In this document: positions 51,754-61,265 of the stretch, in pieces
Numbering within the stretch: the first letter of the stretch is position 1
How the letters are laid out: each line of letters opens with the position of its first letter
NCBI RefSeq assembly: GCF_003336665.1
Contig: NZ_QPIJ01000018.1
Span: 1 to 61,425 of the forward strand
DNA length: 61,425 nucleotides
Origin: Vreelandella rituensis
GTDB taxonomy: Bacteria; Pseudomonadota; Gammaproteobacteria; Pseudomonadales; Halomonadaceae
Direction of reading: 5' to 3'
The notes under the pieces: model-generated
Told to the model about the DNA's origin: nothing
Databases searched by the model: none
What the model saw: only the letters and a program-made list of their open reading frames with translations
Position numbers and translations under genes: made by a program

Positions 51754-52443
51754 TCATAGCGTCCAAAGCCAATAGCTCAGTCCCGCTGCGATGATCATTA
51801 CGGTAACCGCCAGCCAGCGGTTACCGTTTTGCTTTTGACCAGGCTGGCGTTGGTCGATGGCGTCACAGGGTGCTTCCTTGACTGACTTTCGACCGGTGAT
51901 CATGGGCATCACCAGTCTCTCCCCCAACAAACGATGGATCACCAAGGCCGTCAGGTGGAGCACGATCAAACCGATCAGTAGCTGCGAATTCCAGTAGTGT
52001 AAACTGCCCAGCTCGCGACTGACATCTCGTCCGAACAAGCCATACAACGGCCCCTGGAAGAAAATGTCATCGCTGAGAAATAACCCGCTTACCCCCTGAA
52101 AGGTCAGTGAAAGCAGCATGGCCATCACCATGATGCCGCCTAGCGGGTTATGGCCGATAAACGGCTTGGACCTACCTTTGATCACGCTGACGCTATAACG
52201 CCAGATGGATGCAGGGGACTGAATGAAGGTAGCAAAGCGTGCATGAAAGCTCCCCACCACTCCCCATACCCAGCGAAAAAATAGCAAACCCAGCAAGATA
52301 TAGCCCGCCTTGGCGTGGGTCTCCACGGGAAACAAGAATGGAGCTCCTGCCGTTTTCATCGTATAAAACGACAAGATAACGCAAATGACCATGCCCCAAT
52401 GAAATACTCTGACTGGAATATCCCACACGAAAAAACGCTGCAT
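51754..52443 (-). CDS. Cytochrome b561-type diheme membrane protein
   Basis: The 229-residue protein has four to five membrane helices and the bacterial b561/NiFe-hydrogenase cytochrome b pattern, starting FFVWDIPVRVFHWGMV. Candidate haem-ligand His residues are in FHWG, ETHAKAG, GHNPLGG and LHYWNSQ. Its electron partner is unknown and may be quinone or a periplasmic cytochrome. I use ATG 52443, preceded by AGGAGA. It converges with the DUF2069 gene. Confidence 0.88.
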   Translation of the reverse strand: MQRFFVWDIPVRVFHWGMVICVILSFYTMKTAGAPFLFPVETHAKAGYILLGLLFFRWVWGVVGSFHARFATFIQSPASIWRYSVSVIKGRSKPFIGHNPLGGIMVMAMLLSLTFQGVSGLFLSDDIFFQGPLYGLFGRDVSRELGSLHYWNSQLLIGLIVLHLTALVIHRLLGERLVMPMITGRKSVKEAPCDAIDQRQPGQKQNGNRWLAVTVMIIAAGLSYWLWTL

Positions 52444-52565
52444 TACGGTCTCCTGACAGGATGATGGCACTGACACGACGGGGTGCTAGCCGCATTTTCG
52501 CATTTATTCAAAGTTTCTCATAGAATGCGCTGAGTTTTAGTCGCACTTACCTCAGGAGTACTGCC

Positions 52566-53264
52566 TTGATAAGCCAGGCATGGCGTGAAGCGGGTCTTCA
52601 AACACTCCCGGTTATGTTCGGGTATTTGCCCCTGGGGGCGGCGTTTGGGATTCTTGCTGTAGAAATGGGCATACCCTGGTACGCCGCCATGGCAATGTCA
52701 TTCCTGATTTATGCCGGGGCGGGCCAGTTTCTGGCTATCGCCTTGTTAGCGTCAGGTGCCGGGATAATAGAAGTGGCCGTCGCCACCTTGATGCTCAACT
52801 CTCGTCATGTATTCTACGGTCTCTCCTTGCTCAAGCGCTTCCAGGGAGCCGGCTGGCGAAAACCCTATCTGATCTTCGCGCTCACGGATGAAACCTACTC
52901 TTTACTGACCAGCCAGAGCGGCTCCAATGCTGCCAATCACAGTTTGGCGTTTCGGATAAGTCTACTCAATCAATTTTGGTGGGTACTGGGCACTTTGCTT
53001 GGGGTTGCCGTCGGTTCGGCCAAGCTTTTCGATAGCCAAGGCATCGAATTTGCCCTGACGGCATTGTTTATCGTTCTCACGCTTGAACAGGCTAGACGCC
53101 TGCGTCAGGCATTGCCGTTTATCATCGCCCTGGGAACCGGCTTTGGCGCACTTTTATGGTTGCCGGATCAACATCTGTTGCTAGGCGCCATCGGCTCCGC
53201 GAGCCTGCTGCTGCTCGTACATTATCACTTGGCAAGCAAGAGGTCGCATGGACATGCTAGCTGA
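52566..53264 (+). CDS. azlC: Branched-chain amino acid exporter large subunit AzlC
   Basis: AzlC forms with AzlD an export system for branched-chain amino acids or analogues. The 232-residue protein has the family core GYLPLGAAFGILA and LMLNSRHVFYGLSLL, with several helices. The start is TTG 52566 with AGGAG 8 nt upstream. It overlaps azlD by 17 nt. Confidence 0.92.
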   Translation: MISQAWREAGLQTLPVMFGYLPLGAAFGILAVEMGIPWYAAMAMSFLIYAGAGQFLAIALLASGAGIIEVAVATLMLNSRHVFYGLSLLKRFQGAGWRKPYLIFALTDETYSLLTSQSGSNAANHSLAFRISLLNQFWWVLGTLLGVAVGSAKLFDSQGIEFALTALFIVLTLEQARRLRQALPFIIALGTGFGALLWLPDQHLLLGAIGSASLLLLVHYHLASKRSHGHAS

Positions 53265-53601
53265 CCCTTTGTGGCTATTGATCGCTACCTGCGCATTGGC
53301 CACTTTCGCCACGCGAGTGTTACCCTTTATTGCTTTGGCCGAGCAGGCAGAGCATCCGCTTGTTCTCCATCTGGGGCGCTACCTTCCTCCGGCGGTGATG
53401 ATGATACTGGTCATCTATGCCTTGCGTGATTTTCGCCCTTTAATCGATTGGCAACTAAACATGGGGGAAACTGGTTTTCCCATGTTTCTAGCCGCGGGGC
53501 TTGTGACAATACTTCACCTCTGGCGGCGTAACGCTCTGCTATCCATCATGTTAGGAACTGGCGCTTACATGGCGATGGTCCAACTGAGTGGGACAGCGTA
53601 G
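53248..53601 (+). CDS. azlD: Branched-chain amino acid exporter small subunit AzlD
   Basis: The 117-residue AzlD has about four helices and the family features ATRVLPFIALAEQAEHPLVL and YLPPAVMMILVIYAL. It overlaps azlC, as is usual for this pair. Confidence 0.9.
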   Translation: MDMLADPLWLLIATCALATFATRVLPFIALAEQAEHPLVLHLGRYLPPAVMMILVIYALRDFRPLIDWQLNMGETGFPMFLAAGLVTILHLWRRNALLSIMLGTGAYMAMVQLSGTA

Positions 53602-53695
53602 CCAGGATTCCATCAAGGACAAACAACCCCGTATACTGGTTGAGCTTTACTCGCCTAGCGGCGAACATGACTAAAACGTCAAGGAGAACAAGCTG

Positions 53696-54340
53696 ATGAC
53701 TCGAAATATTGCCGATATCAGGCGTGACTATGAAGGCGGACAGTTGGAAGAAGACAAAACGCCGCAGGATCCATTCATTCTGTTCGACGAGTGGTTTACC
53801 TTGGCGCTGGAAAGCGAGGGTCAGGATGGTAATGCCATGACGTTGGCCAGCGTGGATAGTCAGGGAAGGCCCCATGCTCGGGTGGTACTTCTCAAAGGCT
53901 TCGATGAACAGGGCATGGTGTTCTATACCAACTACCATAGCCACAAGGGCAGTGAACTGATGAACGTGCCCTTCGCTGCACTGACGTTCTGGTGGCCTTC
54001 GTTATCGCGCCAGGTGCGAATCGAGGGCAGCGTAGAGCCGATCAGCGCTGAAGAGTCGGATGAATATTTCAGTAGCCGACCACGTGCCAGCCAGTTGGGG
54101 GCCTGGATCGCCACGCAAAGCGTCGTGATCCCAGACAGAAACTGGATTGAAGAACGTCAGAAACGTTTCGAGCGGGCTTATGACGGTCAGGTCATTCCCC
54201 GCCCTATCCATTGGGGTGGTTATCGTGTGGTCCCGGATATGATCGAATTCTGGCAAGGCCAACCCAGTCGCTTGCATGACCGTATTCGCTACGAAAGACG
54301 CGATGCCGGCGCCTGGAACCGCTTTCGTCTCGCCCCCTGA
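53696..54340 (+). CDS. pdxH: Pyridoxine/pyridoxamine 5'-phosphate oxidase PdxH
   Basis: PdxH makes pyridoxal 5'-phosphate with FMN and oxygen. The 214-residue protein has ARVVLLKGFDEQGMVFYTN, LTFWWPSLSRQVRIEG and the C-terminal RLHDRIRYER with active-site Arg and His residues. AAGGAGA precedes the ATG. A bidirectional terminator follows. Confidence 0.96.
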   Translation: MTRNIADIRRDYEGGQLEEDKTPQDPFILFDEWFTLALESEGQDGNAMTLASVDSQGRPHARVVLLKGFDEQGMVFYTNYHSHKGSELMNVPFAALTFWWPSLSRQVRIEGSVEPISAEESDEYFSSRPRASQLGAWIATQSVVIPDRNWIEERQKRFERAYDGQVIPRPIHWGGYRVVPDMIEFWQGQPSRLHDRIRYERRDAGAWNRFRLAP

Positions 54341-54373
54341 ACTCGTTACTTCAAGCTTCGCAGCTCGCTTCTA

Positions 54374-54412
54374 AAAACCGGGCTCTTAAAAAAGCGATAT
54401 GAGCCGGGTTTT
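54374..54412. terminator. Bidirectional terminator between pdxH and patZ
   Basis: AAAACCGGGCTC (54374-54385) pairs over 12 bp, one mismatch, with GAGCCGGGTTTT (54401-54412), giving A/T runs at both bases. It overlaps the last base of the minus-strand acetyltransferase stop codon. Confidence 0.75.
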
Positions 54413-57159
54413 CAGTCCGGCAGGCTTTCCAAGCGATGGCGTTGCCACTCGCTTTCCGGCTCATTCAAACGCATCACGGCATCGATCACCTGCTCTTCCA
54501 TGTTATAGCGACAACGAAAGCCGAGATGTTTCATTAGCGCGCGCATGGGATGGTTATCCACCATGATCTTGCCGATCATTTCCAAGGTACCGATGCTGGT
54601 GCAATAGTCGATCATTTTCTTCATCAACAGGCTGCCGATACCCAGCCCTTGAAGGTCATCGCGAATGATCACGGAAAACTCGGTACGAATATTGTCCGGA
54701 TCGTTCCACACCCTGACCACCCCGAGCATCTCCTTGCTGCCATCATCACGTTGATGCTCAGCGATAAAGGCCATCTGGCGGTCGTAATTGATGTGAGAAA
54801 GTACCGATAGATCTCGCTGAGTCAAATTCGACTTGTTGTGAAAGTAACGGAAGCGGATGCTTTCTTCTGACAGCTGGCGGTGAAAGTTGGTGATCAGAGG
54901 TGCATCTTCCGCCCGAATAGGCCGCGCCTCCACTTGCCAGCCATTTTTCAGTGTGACCCACTCTCTCAAGTCTTCCGGATACGGCATGATGGCAAAGCGG
55001 GCCGGTGTGCCCAGATCCATGGCAAAGTCGACCGCCAGGATGCCGTCATGGTTCAGTAACAGTGGATTCAGCTCAAGCCCACGCAACTCTCCCAGGTCCG
55101 AAGACATCTGCGACAGCTTGACCAGCAACTGGCATAAGCGTTCGATGTCACGCTGAGGATCGGCGGAATGTTCACGAATCAACGACGATGCATGAGTTCG
55201 CCCGACCATATCCGCTGCCAGGCTCATGTTGAGCGGTGGCAATGCCACTTGGCGATCCGCCAGGATGTTGACCTTGTAACCGCCAATCCCGAATACAATC
55301 AGGGGGCCGAACACCGGGTCGCGGGTAATGCCCGCGCATATCTGCATTGAATGCTTGCCTCGTTGCATGGGCTGCAGACAGTATTCGCGTATTTCATACT
55401 CGGGAAACTTTTCTTTCACCTTATCGCCTAGCTGACGCACCGCATCGGCTACTTGTTCCGGGGTTTCCAGGTCTTGCAATAAACCGGCGGAAATCTTGTG
55501 AGGGTGCTTGCGATAACGATAAGGACGACAATTGCCAGCATGCACTACTTTTAGCGCTTTTGGTCCGGGAAGTTGCTCCGCAGCGCTTCGCCCTTCCTCC
55601 GGTGTCGTAACGTAATGGCTGGTAGCCACAGGGATGCCGTAGGCTGCAAGTACCTGAGCGGTTTCCGAGTGGGTCAATGTCTGGCGGTCTTGCTCTTTGG
55701 CGCGTTCGATCAAGGTACGACAGCGCGCACGAATTTCCTTGCTGGTCGAAAACGGCAAACTGGGGGGAATCTCATGCAATAAGGCCTGAACCCGTTGATA
55801 GTCCACCATATGCATGAAGGCTTTTACCGCCTTTTCCGGGGAAATATAGGTGGGAATGCCCGCCACATTGCATTCGTGTCGTGCCTTCAGCGCTTCTTGC
55901 AACCCCATCCAGCTGGTCAGTAAATTACGCCGAAAACGCTTGCGATGGGTTATCAGCGCTTCAGCGGTGACTTTGGAAGGTGCCAAGCGAGTGGGCGCGT
56001 GAACGACAAGCACCGCATCCACATTAGGATCTGCCGCCACCACTTCCAGTGTATCGACAAACAGCTCAGGAGTGGCGTTGCCGCCAAGATCAACCGGGTT
56101 TTCACCGGGCTTGCTCATGTCCACGTTACTTTCGCGCAGGGCGTCGCGTGTTTCAATGCTGAACTCGGCAAGCTTGCCTCCGGCACTGATCAACTTGTCA
56201 ATCGCCAGCATAGCCGGTGCTAGGCCATTGGATACCACCGCAAGACGATCACCACGTAGCGGCTTCACGCGCGACAGGGTTTCGAGTGCATCGAACAACT
56301 CGTCGGAGTCATTGACACGAACCACCCCGGCACGCGAAAAAGCCGCATCGAACACCGTGTCACGATTGGCAATACCCGGCGTAGGCGCCATGCCGGAAAT
56401 ATCCGACTCCTGTGTACGTCCACTCTTGATCGCCACCACCAGGCGATTACGCGAGGCATCACGCACCGCGGTCATGAAATGCTGGGCATCATTGACCCGC
56501 TCCAGGTGCAGCAAGATAGCTTTGGCAGGAGAGAATTGATTGACGTAGTCGATGATATCGGGAAGCAGTACATCGACACTGTCACCCACGGTGACCAAAT
56601 GGGAAAAGCCGACGCCCCTGCCTGCCGCCCAGTCGATCATGGCATTGGCCAACATGCCAGACTGCCCCAGGTATGCCACACGCCCGGCCTTCACAGGTTG
56701 GCTGGAATAGGATGCATTGAGATTTTTTCCGGGAACGATCAACCCCATGCATTCAGGCCCCAGCACCCGGATGCCCGACTCGCGCGCGGCACTCAGCATG
56801 CGTGTCCGAATAGAGCCTTTATTGTCGCTATCGCGATCAAGATACGCTCCACCGGAAAGCACTAGCGCCGCCTTGATGCCAAAATGGCCAAGCTGACTAA
56901 TCAGCTTGGGAACCCCTTCGATAGGCGAGCAAACCACGGCGAGATCCGGGATTTCCGGTAGTTGAGAAACACTCTTGACACAGACGTGACCCAAGACACT
57001 GTCGTAACCTTTTAAATTGACCGCCCACACCTCTCCTTTAAAGCCACCTTCCTGTAGATTGCGCAATACAAGGCCACCAAGAGAATTAGGTTTTTCGGAG
57101 GCGCCAAACACAGCCACGGTACGTGGTTCAAAGAAATGATGTAGAAAACGGGTGCTCAC
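54412..57159 (-). CDS. patZ: PatZ-type protein lysine acetyltransferase (acyl-CoA synthetase-like/GNAT)
   Basis: The 915-residue protein combines an NDP-forming acyl-CoA synthetase body (CoA-binding domain at the start, VAVFGASEKPNSLGG; ATP-grasp-like domain near the middle) with a C-terminal GNAT domain (RDDLQGLGIGSLLMKKMIDY). This is the layout of PatZ/YfiQ, which acetylates lysines such as that of acetyl-CoA synthetase. It is divergent from a histone-deacetylase-family gene across a 104-bp region, so writer and possible eraser are adjacent. Confidence 0.92.
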   Translation of the reverse strand: MSTRFLHHFFEPRTVAVFGASEKPNSLGGLVLRNLQEGGFKGEVWAVNLKGYDSVLGHVCVKSVSQLPEIPDLAVVCSPIEGVPKLISQLGHFGIKAALVLSGGAYLDRDSDNKGSIRTRMLSAARESGIRVLGPECMGLIVPGKNLNASYSSQPVKAGRVAYLGQSGMLANAMIDWAAGRGVGFSHLVTVGDSVDVLLPDIIDYVNQFSPAKAILLHLERVNDAQHFMTAVRDASRNRLVVAIKSGRTQESDISGMAPTPGIANRDTVFDAAFSRAGVVRVNDSDELFDALETLSRVKPLRGDRLAVVSNGLAPAMLAIDKLISAGGKLAEFSIETRDALRESNVDMSKPGENPVDLGGNATPELFVDTLEVVAADPNVDAVLVVHAPTRLAPSKVTAEALITHRKRFRRNLLTSWMGLQEALKARHECNVAGIPTYISPEKAVKAFMHMVDYQRVQALLHEIPPSLPFSTSKEIRARCRTLIERAKEQDRQTLTHSETAQVLAAYGIPVATSHYVTTPEEGRSAAEQLPGPKALKVVHAGNCRPYRYRKHPHKISAGLLQDLETPEQVADAVRQLGDKVKEKFPEYEIREYCLQPMQRGKHSMQICAGITRDPVFGPLIVFGIGGYKVNILADRQVALPPLNMSLAADMVGRTHASSLIREHSADPQRDIERLCQLLVKLSQMSSDLGELRGLELNPLLLNHDGILAVDFAMDLGTPARFAIMPYPEDLREWVTLKNGWQVEARPIRAEDAPLITNFHRQLSEESIRFRYFHNKSNLTQRDLSVLSHINYDRQMAFIAEHQRDDGSKEMLGVVRVWNDPDNIRTEFSVIIRDDLQGLGIGSLLMKKMIDYCTSIGTLEMIGKIMVDNHPMRALMKHLGFRCRYNMEEQVIDAVMRLNEPESEWQRHRLESLPD

Positions 57160-57263
57160 GTGGATTTCTCCCTAAAATATATATGTCTATGTAAGACTTA
57201 TTGCCAGTGTCGCGCAAGGGCATATCCCGATTAAGGTGACTTTAGTCATAATGGAGCCTTTGA

Positions 57264-58214
57264 ATGATCACCGCTTACCTTACCCACCCTGATTGCCAGC
57301 TGCATCATATGGGGCCGGAACATCCTGAAAGCCCGCTGCGTCTAGAGGCTATTCGTGCCCGTTTGTCACTTGCCGGGGTATTGCAGCAAACCATGCAGTT
57401 TGATGCCAAGGAAGCAAGTCAAGAGGCATTGGCCCGGGTTCATCCATGGCGTCACCTGCAAGCGTTGGATAAGTGCGTCCCTGAAGAAGGTATCGCGACG
57501 CTGGACAGTGACACCATGATGAATCCGGACAGCCTAAAGGCAGCGCGAGTCGCCGCCGGGGCCGTCGTCAAAGGTGTGGACCAGGTCTTCAAGCGGCAGG
57601 CGGATAATGTCTTCTGTGCGGTTCGCCCGCCCGGCCATCACGCCGAAGCCTCTGATGCCATGGGTTTCTGTTTTTACAATAATGTTGCCGTGGGTGCCGC
57701 ACATGCACGTGATAAGTATGGAGCAAAACGGATTGCCATACTTGATTTCGATGTTCATCAATGTAACGGGACAATCGATATTTTCAAGAATGATCCCAAC
57801 ATTCTTATCTGCACCAGCTTTCAGTACCCCTTCTATCCATGGCGTTATCTACGCAGCGAATGGCAGAACGTCGTCAACACGCCGCTTGAAGTCGGCACGG
57901 ACAGTGCAGCGTTTCGACGGATTATCGAACGGCATTGGCTGCCGGCTCTACATGCATTCAAGCCCGACCTGGTGATGCTCTCGGCTGGGTTTGATGCGCA
58001 CAAGGATGATCCAATGGCTGATATCTGTCTTGAAGACGAGGATTTTCATTGGATAACTCATATGGCCATGGAAATTGCTACGCTTTATGCGGATAACCGC
58101 TTGGTCTCGGTACTGGAAGGCGGCTATAACCTGGAAACGTTGGGACGTGGAGTCGAAGCACACCTCAAGGCCTTGCTGGGTTTACCCTATTCGTCAAACC
58201 CGCCGGCCGAATAA
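57264..58214 (+). CDS. Histone deacetylase family protein
   Basis: The 316-residue zinc hydrolase resembles class II deacetylases and acetylpolyamine amidohydrolases. The catalytic His pair is His125/His126 (RPPGHHAE), and the zinc ligands are Asp163, His165 (DFDVHQCNGT) and Asp244 (SAGFDAH). The usual HHGNGT reads HQCNGT. The substrate could be protein acetyl-lysine, as with AcuC, or a small amide. The position next to patZ favours a protein target, but that is inference. Confidence 0.9.
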   Translation: MITAYLTHPDCQLHHMGPEHPESPLRLEAIRARLSLAGVLQQTMQFDAKEASQEALARVHPWRHLQALDKCVPEEGIATLDSDTMMNPDSLKAARVAAGAVVKGVDQVFKRQADNVFCAVRPPGHHAEASDAMGFCFYNNVAVGAAHARDKYGAKRIAILDFDVHQCNGTIDIFKNDPNILICTSFQYPFYPWRYLRSEWQNVVNTPLEVGTDSAAFRRIIERHWLPALHAFKPDLVMLSAGFDAHKDDPMADICLEDEDFHWITHMAMEIATLYADNRLVSVLEGGYNLETLGRGVEAHLKALLGLPYSSNPPAE

Positions 58215-58244
58215 TGGAAGCCATCTTTCAAGATAAACCGTTTT

Positions 58245-58598
58245 TTAAAGACAGTTGGTTGGTTTGGGTAGCCCCGCAAGCTGGGCTACCCTCTTGGCGG
58301 GACTACCCGGAAAAAGCTGCATTAAATATATCGAGCGCCCTTTTTCCGCCCCCAGCTCAGTCGCTACAGCTTTGACTAACGGTCGCATGGCAGGCGCCAT
58401 TTCATAGCGCTGATAAAAATTTCTAGCAAGCGTTATAATTTCCCAATGCTCAGGCGCCAATATCACGCCTTCTTGCTCAGCCAGCATTTCAGCAACGTTT
58501 GGCGTCCACTGTTTCATATTGATTAAATAATTTTCGGGGTCAAGAGCTATAGTTTTTTGTACATCAAGATAACGGTATATTTGTGGGTTCAACATCAT
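58245..58598 (-). CDS. tusE: Sulfurtransferase TusE
   Basis: TusE receives sulfur from TusBCD and passes it to MnmA for tRNA 2-thiouridine. The 117-residue protein is DsrC-like and ends GLPKPTNCL with the single penultimate Cys. The second Cys found in true DsrC is absent, which supports TusE. GGAG precedes two adjacent ATGs (58598 or 58595). It is the last gene of the tus run. Confidence 0.9.
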   Translation of the reverse strand: MMLNPQIYRYLDVQKTIALDPENYLINMKQWTPNVAEMLAEQEGVILAPEHWEIITLARNFYQRYEMAPAMRPLVKAVATELGAEKGRSIYLMQLFPGSPAKRVAQLAGLPKPTNCL

Positions 58599-58627
58599 CA
58601 AACTCCGTATAAAGTGAAGGCTGAGGG

Positions 58628-58921
58628 CTAGAACCAACTGACACTTTGGGTTGCACGCTCGGTAAGATCGACAAACGCATCGACATTGATGCAGCAGCAG
58701 GCATCATGGTTAACAGCATTTTCAAGCCCACGCGCTCGAACGTCTTCTTCCAGCAAATAGATTCGTCCTTCCAGCTGTTGCCAGCCTTCCCAGTCGGGAA
58801 ACATGATGGCTAGAACGGCGTCTTCGATAAGCAGCAAAGTATCCTCGTCTTTCATGGCCATCAGCGCCTGGGAGGCCACTGGCCCTGACGCTGGGGCACG
58901 ATTGAGTATGTGTAAAATCAT
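58628..58921 (-). CDS. tusB: Sulfurtransferase complex subunit TusB
   Basis: The 97-residue DsrH-like protein starts MILHILNRAPASG and has the segment DTLLLIEDAVLAIMF. It is part of the TusBCD heterohexamer of the tRNA thiolation relay. It lies between tusC and tusE on the minus strand. An unusual DACCCINVDAF cluster of three Cys is present near residue 75. Confidence 0.85.
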   Translation of the reverse strand: MILHILNRAPASGPVASQALMAMKDEDTLLLIEDAVLAIMFPDWEGWQQLEGRIYLLEEDVRARGLENAVNHDACCCINVDAFVDLTERATQSVSWF

Positions 58922-58932
58922 TACAAGCTCTC

Positions 58933-59307
58933 TTAGAAATTGAACACACTGCGGTGACGGTCAAGCTCAGCGCTTACGTTTTCGCCGGAAATAACCTCAA
59001 CAGCCGCACACAGCTCATCAGCCTGTAGCCCCATACGCTGCAGATCGTCACTACAAACCAGAAGCCTGTCGATATCATACATGGCCAGCATATCGATGAT
59101 CGGCGCTGTGGCTTTCTGCCCCGGTGCGCCTTTGGCTTGACCCGGCATTAACGCCAGTACGCCCTCCCCCAGAAACATCAGGCTGACCTTCTGACCGAAG
59201 GCAGCCGCTACCAGGCTGACATCCAGGCCTTCACGTAGCCAACTGCTTCCATAAGGGCCATGTCTCAGTATCACCAGTAAATCGGCAGTCGCGGCGGTTA
59301 TCGTCAT
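58933..59307 (-). CDS. tusC: Sulfurtransferase complex subunit TusC
   Basis: The 124-residue DsrF-like protein has the family start LLVILRHGPYGSSWLREGLD and the segment VSLMFLGEGVLALMPGQ. I use ATG 59307. It follows tusD by 47 bp and precedes tusB by 11 bp. Confidence 0.87.
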   Translation of the reverse strand: MTITAATADLLVILRHGPYGSSWLREGLDVSLVAAAFGQKVSLMFLGEGVLALMPGQAKGAPGQKATAPIIDMLAMYDIDRLLVCSDDLQRMGLQADELCAAVEVISGENVSAELDRHRSVFNF

Positions 59308-59354
59308 GGGCGTTTTCTCTCTTTCATGGCGCAAAAGCTATTTGCAAGAACTAT

Positions 59355-59747
59355 TTATGGAGCAAAGGTTACCAAGCGATCACTCTGGCGTTGCAATTCC
59401 AATAATTGCCCCAGGCCGGTCAGCTCAAAAGGCGCTTCGACGCTATGAGCCGTCTTGGCATGACGTTTGGCTTCCGATGCATCCAAAAGCCCCCGCCGAA
59501 GTGCCGCAGCAATGCATACCTCGAGGCGCGTACCATGCGCTTCGTGCAGCTCGGCCCAGGCATTACGCATATGTAATTCATCTTGTGGAGGAGACATCAA
59601 TATCGAAGCGTTATGTACACCGTCATGATAGAAAAACACGGTGTCAAGATGATGCCCTTTACGAATGATCGCCTGGGCGAAACGCAGCGCGGAATGTGCC
59701 GCCTGGTGGCTGTAGGGGGCACCCATTACTAGCAAGGCATAGCGCAT
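59355..59747 (-). CDS. tusD: Sulfurtransferase complex subunit TusD
   Basis: TusD is the catalytic subunit of TusBCD. The active Cys is Cys78 in RLEVCIAAALRRG, at the same number as in E. coli TusD. The 130-residue protein starts MRYALLVMGAPYSHQAAH. I choose ATG 59747, because the longer reading runs through the upstream terminator. It heads the tusD-C-B-E run. Confidence 0.9.
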   Translation of the reverse strand: MRYALLVMGAPYSHQAAHSALRFAQAIIRKGHHLDTVFFYHDGVHNASILMSPPQDELHMRNAWAELHEAHGTRLEVCIAAALRRGLLDASEAKRHAKTAHSVEAPFELTGLGQLLELQRQSDRLVTFAP

Positions 59748-59808
59748 GAAGGGCCTATCTGGAAATCTCGGAATGAACATCACACCACGACAGGCACTGG
59801 GCGTGGCA

Positions 59809-59844
59809 TAAAAAAACCGACCCTCGCCAAAGCAAGGGTCAGTT
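59809..59844 (-). terminator. Rho-independent terminator after yccA
   Basis: On the minus strand GACCCTTGC and GCGAGGGTC form a 9-bp stem with a 4-nt loop, extended by a few A-T pairs and followed by a run of seven T. It lies between yccA and tusD, so the tus run probably has its own promoter. Confidence 0.88.
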
Positions 59845-59876
59845 AGTATTTTACCTGGTTTCACATCTTGCTTGGA

Positions 59877-60554
59877 TCAATCGTTGCTCATGATACCCAA
59901 GATGGCAAGCAGGCTGACAAACAGATTATAGATCGAAACATACAAGGTGATGGTAGCTAGAATATAGTTGGTTTCACCCGCACGATGTACCAGCTCACTG
60001 GTCTGGTAAAGGATGGCAGCGGAGGCGAACAGCACGAAACCTGCTGAAACCATCAGCGAGAGCGCGGGAATATTGAAAACCAGCCCAGCGACCATAGCCA
60101 GAATCAGCACTATGGCACCTGCCATCAGGAAATTCCCCAAGAAACTAAAGTCTTTCTTGGTGACCAGCGCTACAGCAGAGAGACCCACGAAGGTAAGGCC
60201 CGTCATGGCAAGCGCATTCATGATCAAAGCCGCCCCGTTAGGGAGCGTCAGGTAAGAGGACAGAATGGGCCCCAGCGTGAATCCCATAAAGCCGGTGAAA
60301 GCGAAGGTGGCAAGCAAACCCATCGCTGAGTTAGCTGTTTTATGCACCAGAAACATCAAGCCATAGGCACCGATGAAAAAGACGAAGATATTCATCCGCT
60401 CGATACCCAGCGCCATGGCACCGCCGGCGGTGACTGCCGAGAACAACAGTGTCATGGCCAGCAACGCATAGGTATTGCGCAATACCTTGCTTGTACTGGC
60501 AGCATTTACGCCACTGCCTGTTTGATGCGTTACATTGGTTTCTTGATAAGCCAT
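59877..60554 (-). CDS. yccA: Bax inhibitor-1/YccA-family membrane protein
   Basis: The 225-residue protein has seven hydrophobic helices and the BI-1 pattern, including TLGPILSSYLTL and ILYQTSELVHRAGETNYILA. In E. coli YccA modulates FtsH proteolysis and is adjacent to tusE, as here. It ends at a strong terminator. Confidence 0.92.
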   Translation of the reverse strand: MAYQETNVTHQTGSGVNAASTSKVLRNTYALLAMTLLFSAVTAGGAMALGIERMNIFVFFIGAYGLMFLVHKTANSAMGLLATFAFTGFMGFTLGPILSSYLTLPNGAALIMNALAMTGLTFVGLSAVALVTKKDFSFLGNFLMAGAIVLILAMVAGLVFNIPALSLMVSAGFVLFASAAILYQTSELVHRAGETNYILATITLYVSIYNLFVSLLAILGIMSND

Positions 60555-60932
60555 CGTTGGTATGCTCCCTAAAAGCGTTATGCAACAACTGACAAGAATG
60601 CCGGTCTATGGTTCCCGACGCAAGTTTATCCGGGTGGGTTGCGTTTTGCCACGGGATGACAGGAAGGCCCTTCAACACCATTTTCCCGGGTATCGAAATA
60701 GCCCCCATAATACAGGGTATTTTTCAGCCCAGTACCGATACTTCCCATGTTGCTTTCATGCACGTCCCTTGCAAACCGGCTGCCAAGAAGCAGCATAGCT
60801 CAATTGGCGAATCTTACTTTGGCACACCTGCTGTTGGGAGTCGCGGATTTCTGGGATACTTCACCGGGATAGCAATCAGACACTTTTTACAGGAGCCACG
60901 CTGCCATAAGCACAGCGGAAGATGCCGTTAAA
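60555..60932. other. 378-bp intergenic region with no supported gene
   Basis: The region holds the yccA promoter side and the leader of the small cyclotransferase gene. Short open frames (60562-60798 and 60608-60931) lack a family resemblance or convincing ribosome sites. I see no RNA gene or strong hairpin in it. Confidence 0.6.
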
Positions 60933-61265
60933 GTGACTTCGCAGGTTGCCGTTTATGGCACCTTGAAACGCGGTCTGCGTAATGACCGCTGGCTGGGTGA
61001 AGCTCGCTTCGTAGGCACGGATCGACTTATTGATATTACCCTTTATGACCTCGGCCCCTTCCCCGGCGCCAAGCAGGAGGCATCTCAAGGAGTAGAAGTG
61101 GAAATTTTTAATGTGACAGCCGATCAGATGGCTCGCTTGGATCAACTTGAAGGCTTTAACACCGAAACCCCAACCGCAGGCCTTTACGATCGTGTGATAT
61201 TCCAGACCCGACACGGCCCTGCCTGGCTGTATCTCTTTGACATCCTCCCCCACCTTCAGCGCTGA
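60933..61265 (+). CDS. Gamma-glutamylcyclotransferase (YtfP-like), 3' end replaced by IS sequence
   Basis: The 110-residue protein has the cyclotransferase start VAVYGTLKRGLRNDRWLG and the Glu in LDQLEGF. The start is GTG 60933 after GGAAGA. The last residues, FDILPHLQR and the stop, are encoded by the terminus of a tnpB element that begins at about 61236, so the natural C-terminus has been cut or replaced. The catalytic core seems complete. Only the last few residues appear affected. Confidence 0.75.
   Translation: MTSQVAVYGTLKRGLRNDRWLGEARFVGTDRLIDITLYDLGPFPGAKQEASQGVEVEIFNVTADQMARLDQLEGFNTETPTAGLYDRVIFQTRHGPAWLYLFDILPHLQR

Noticed and set aside
60608..60931. 107-codon frame before the cyclotransferase gene
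   Set aside because: There is no family resemblance, no good ribosome site, and composition does not look coding.
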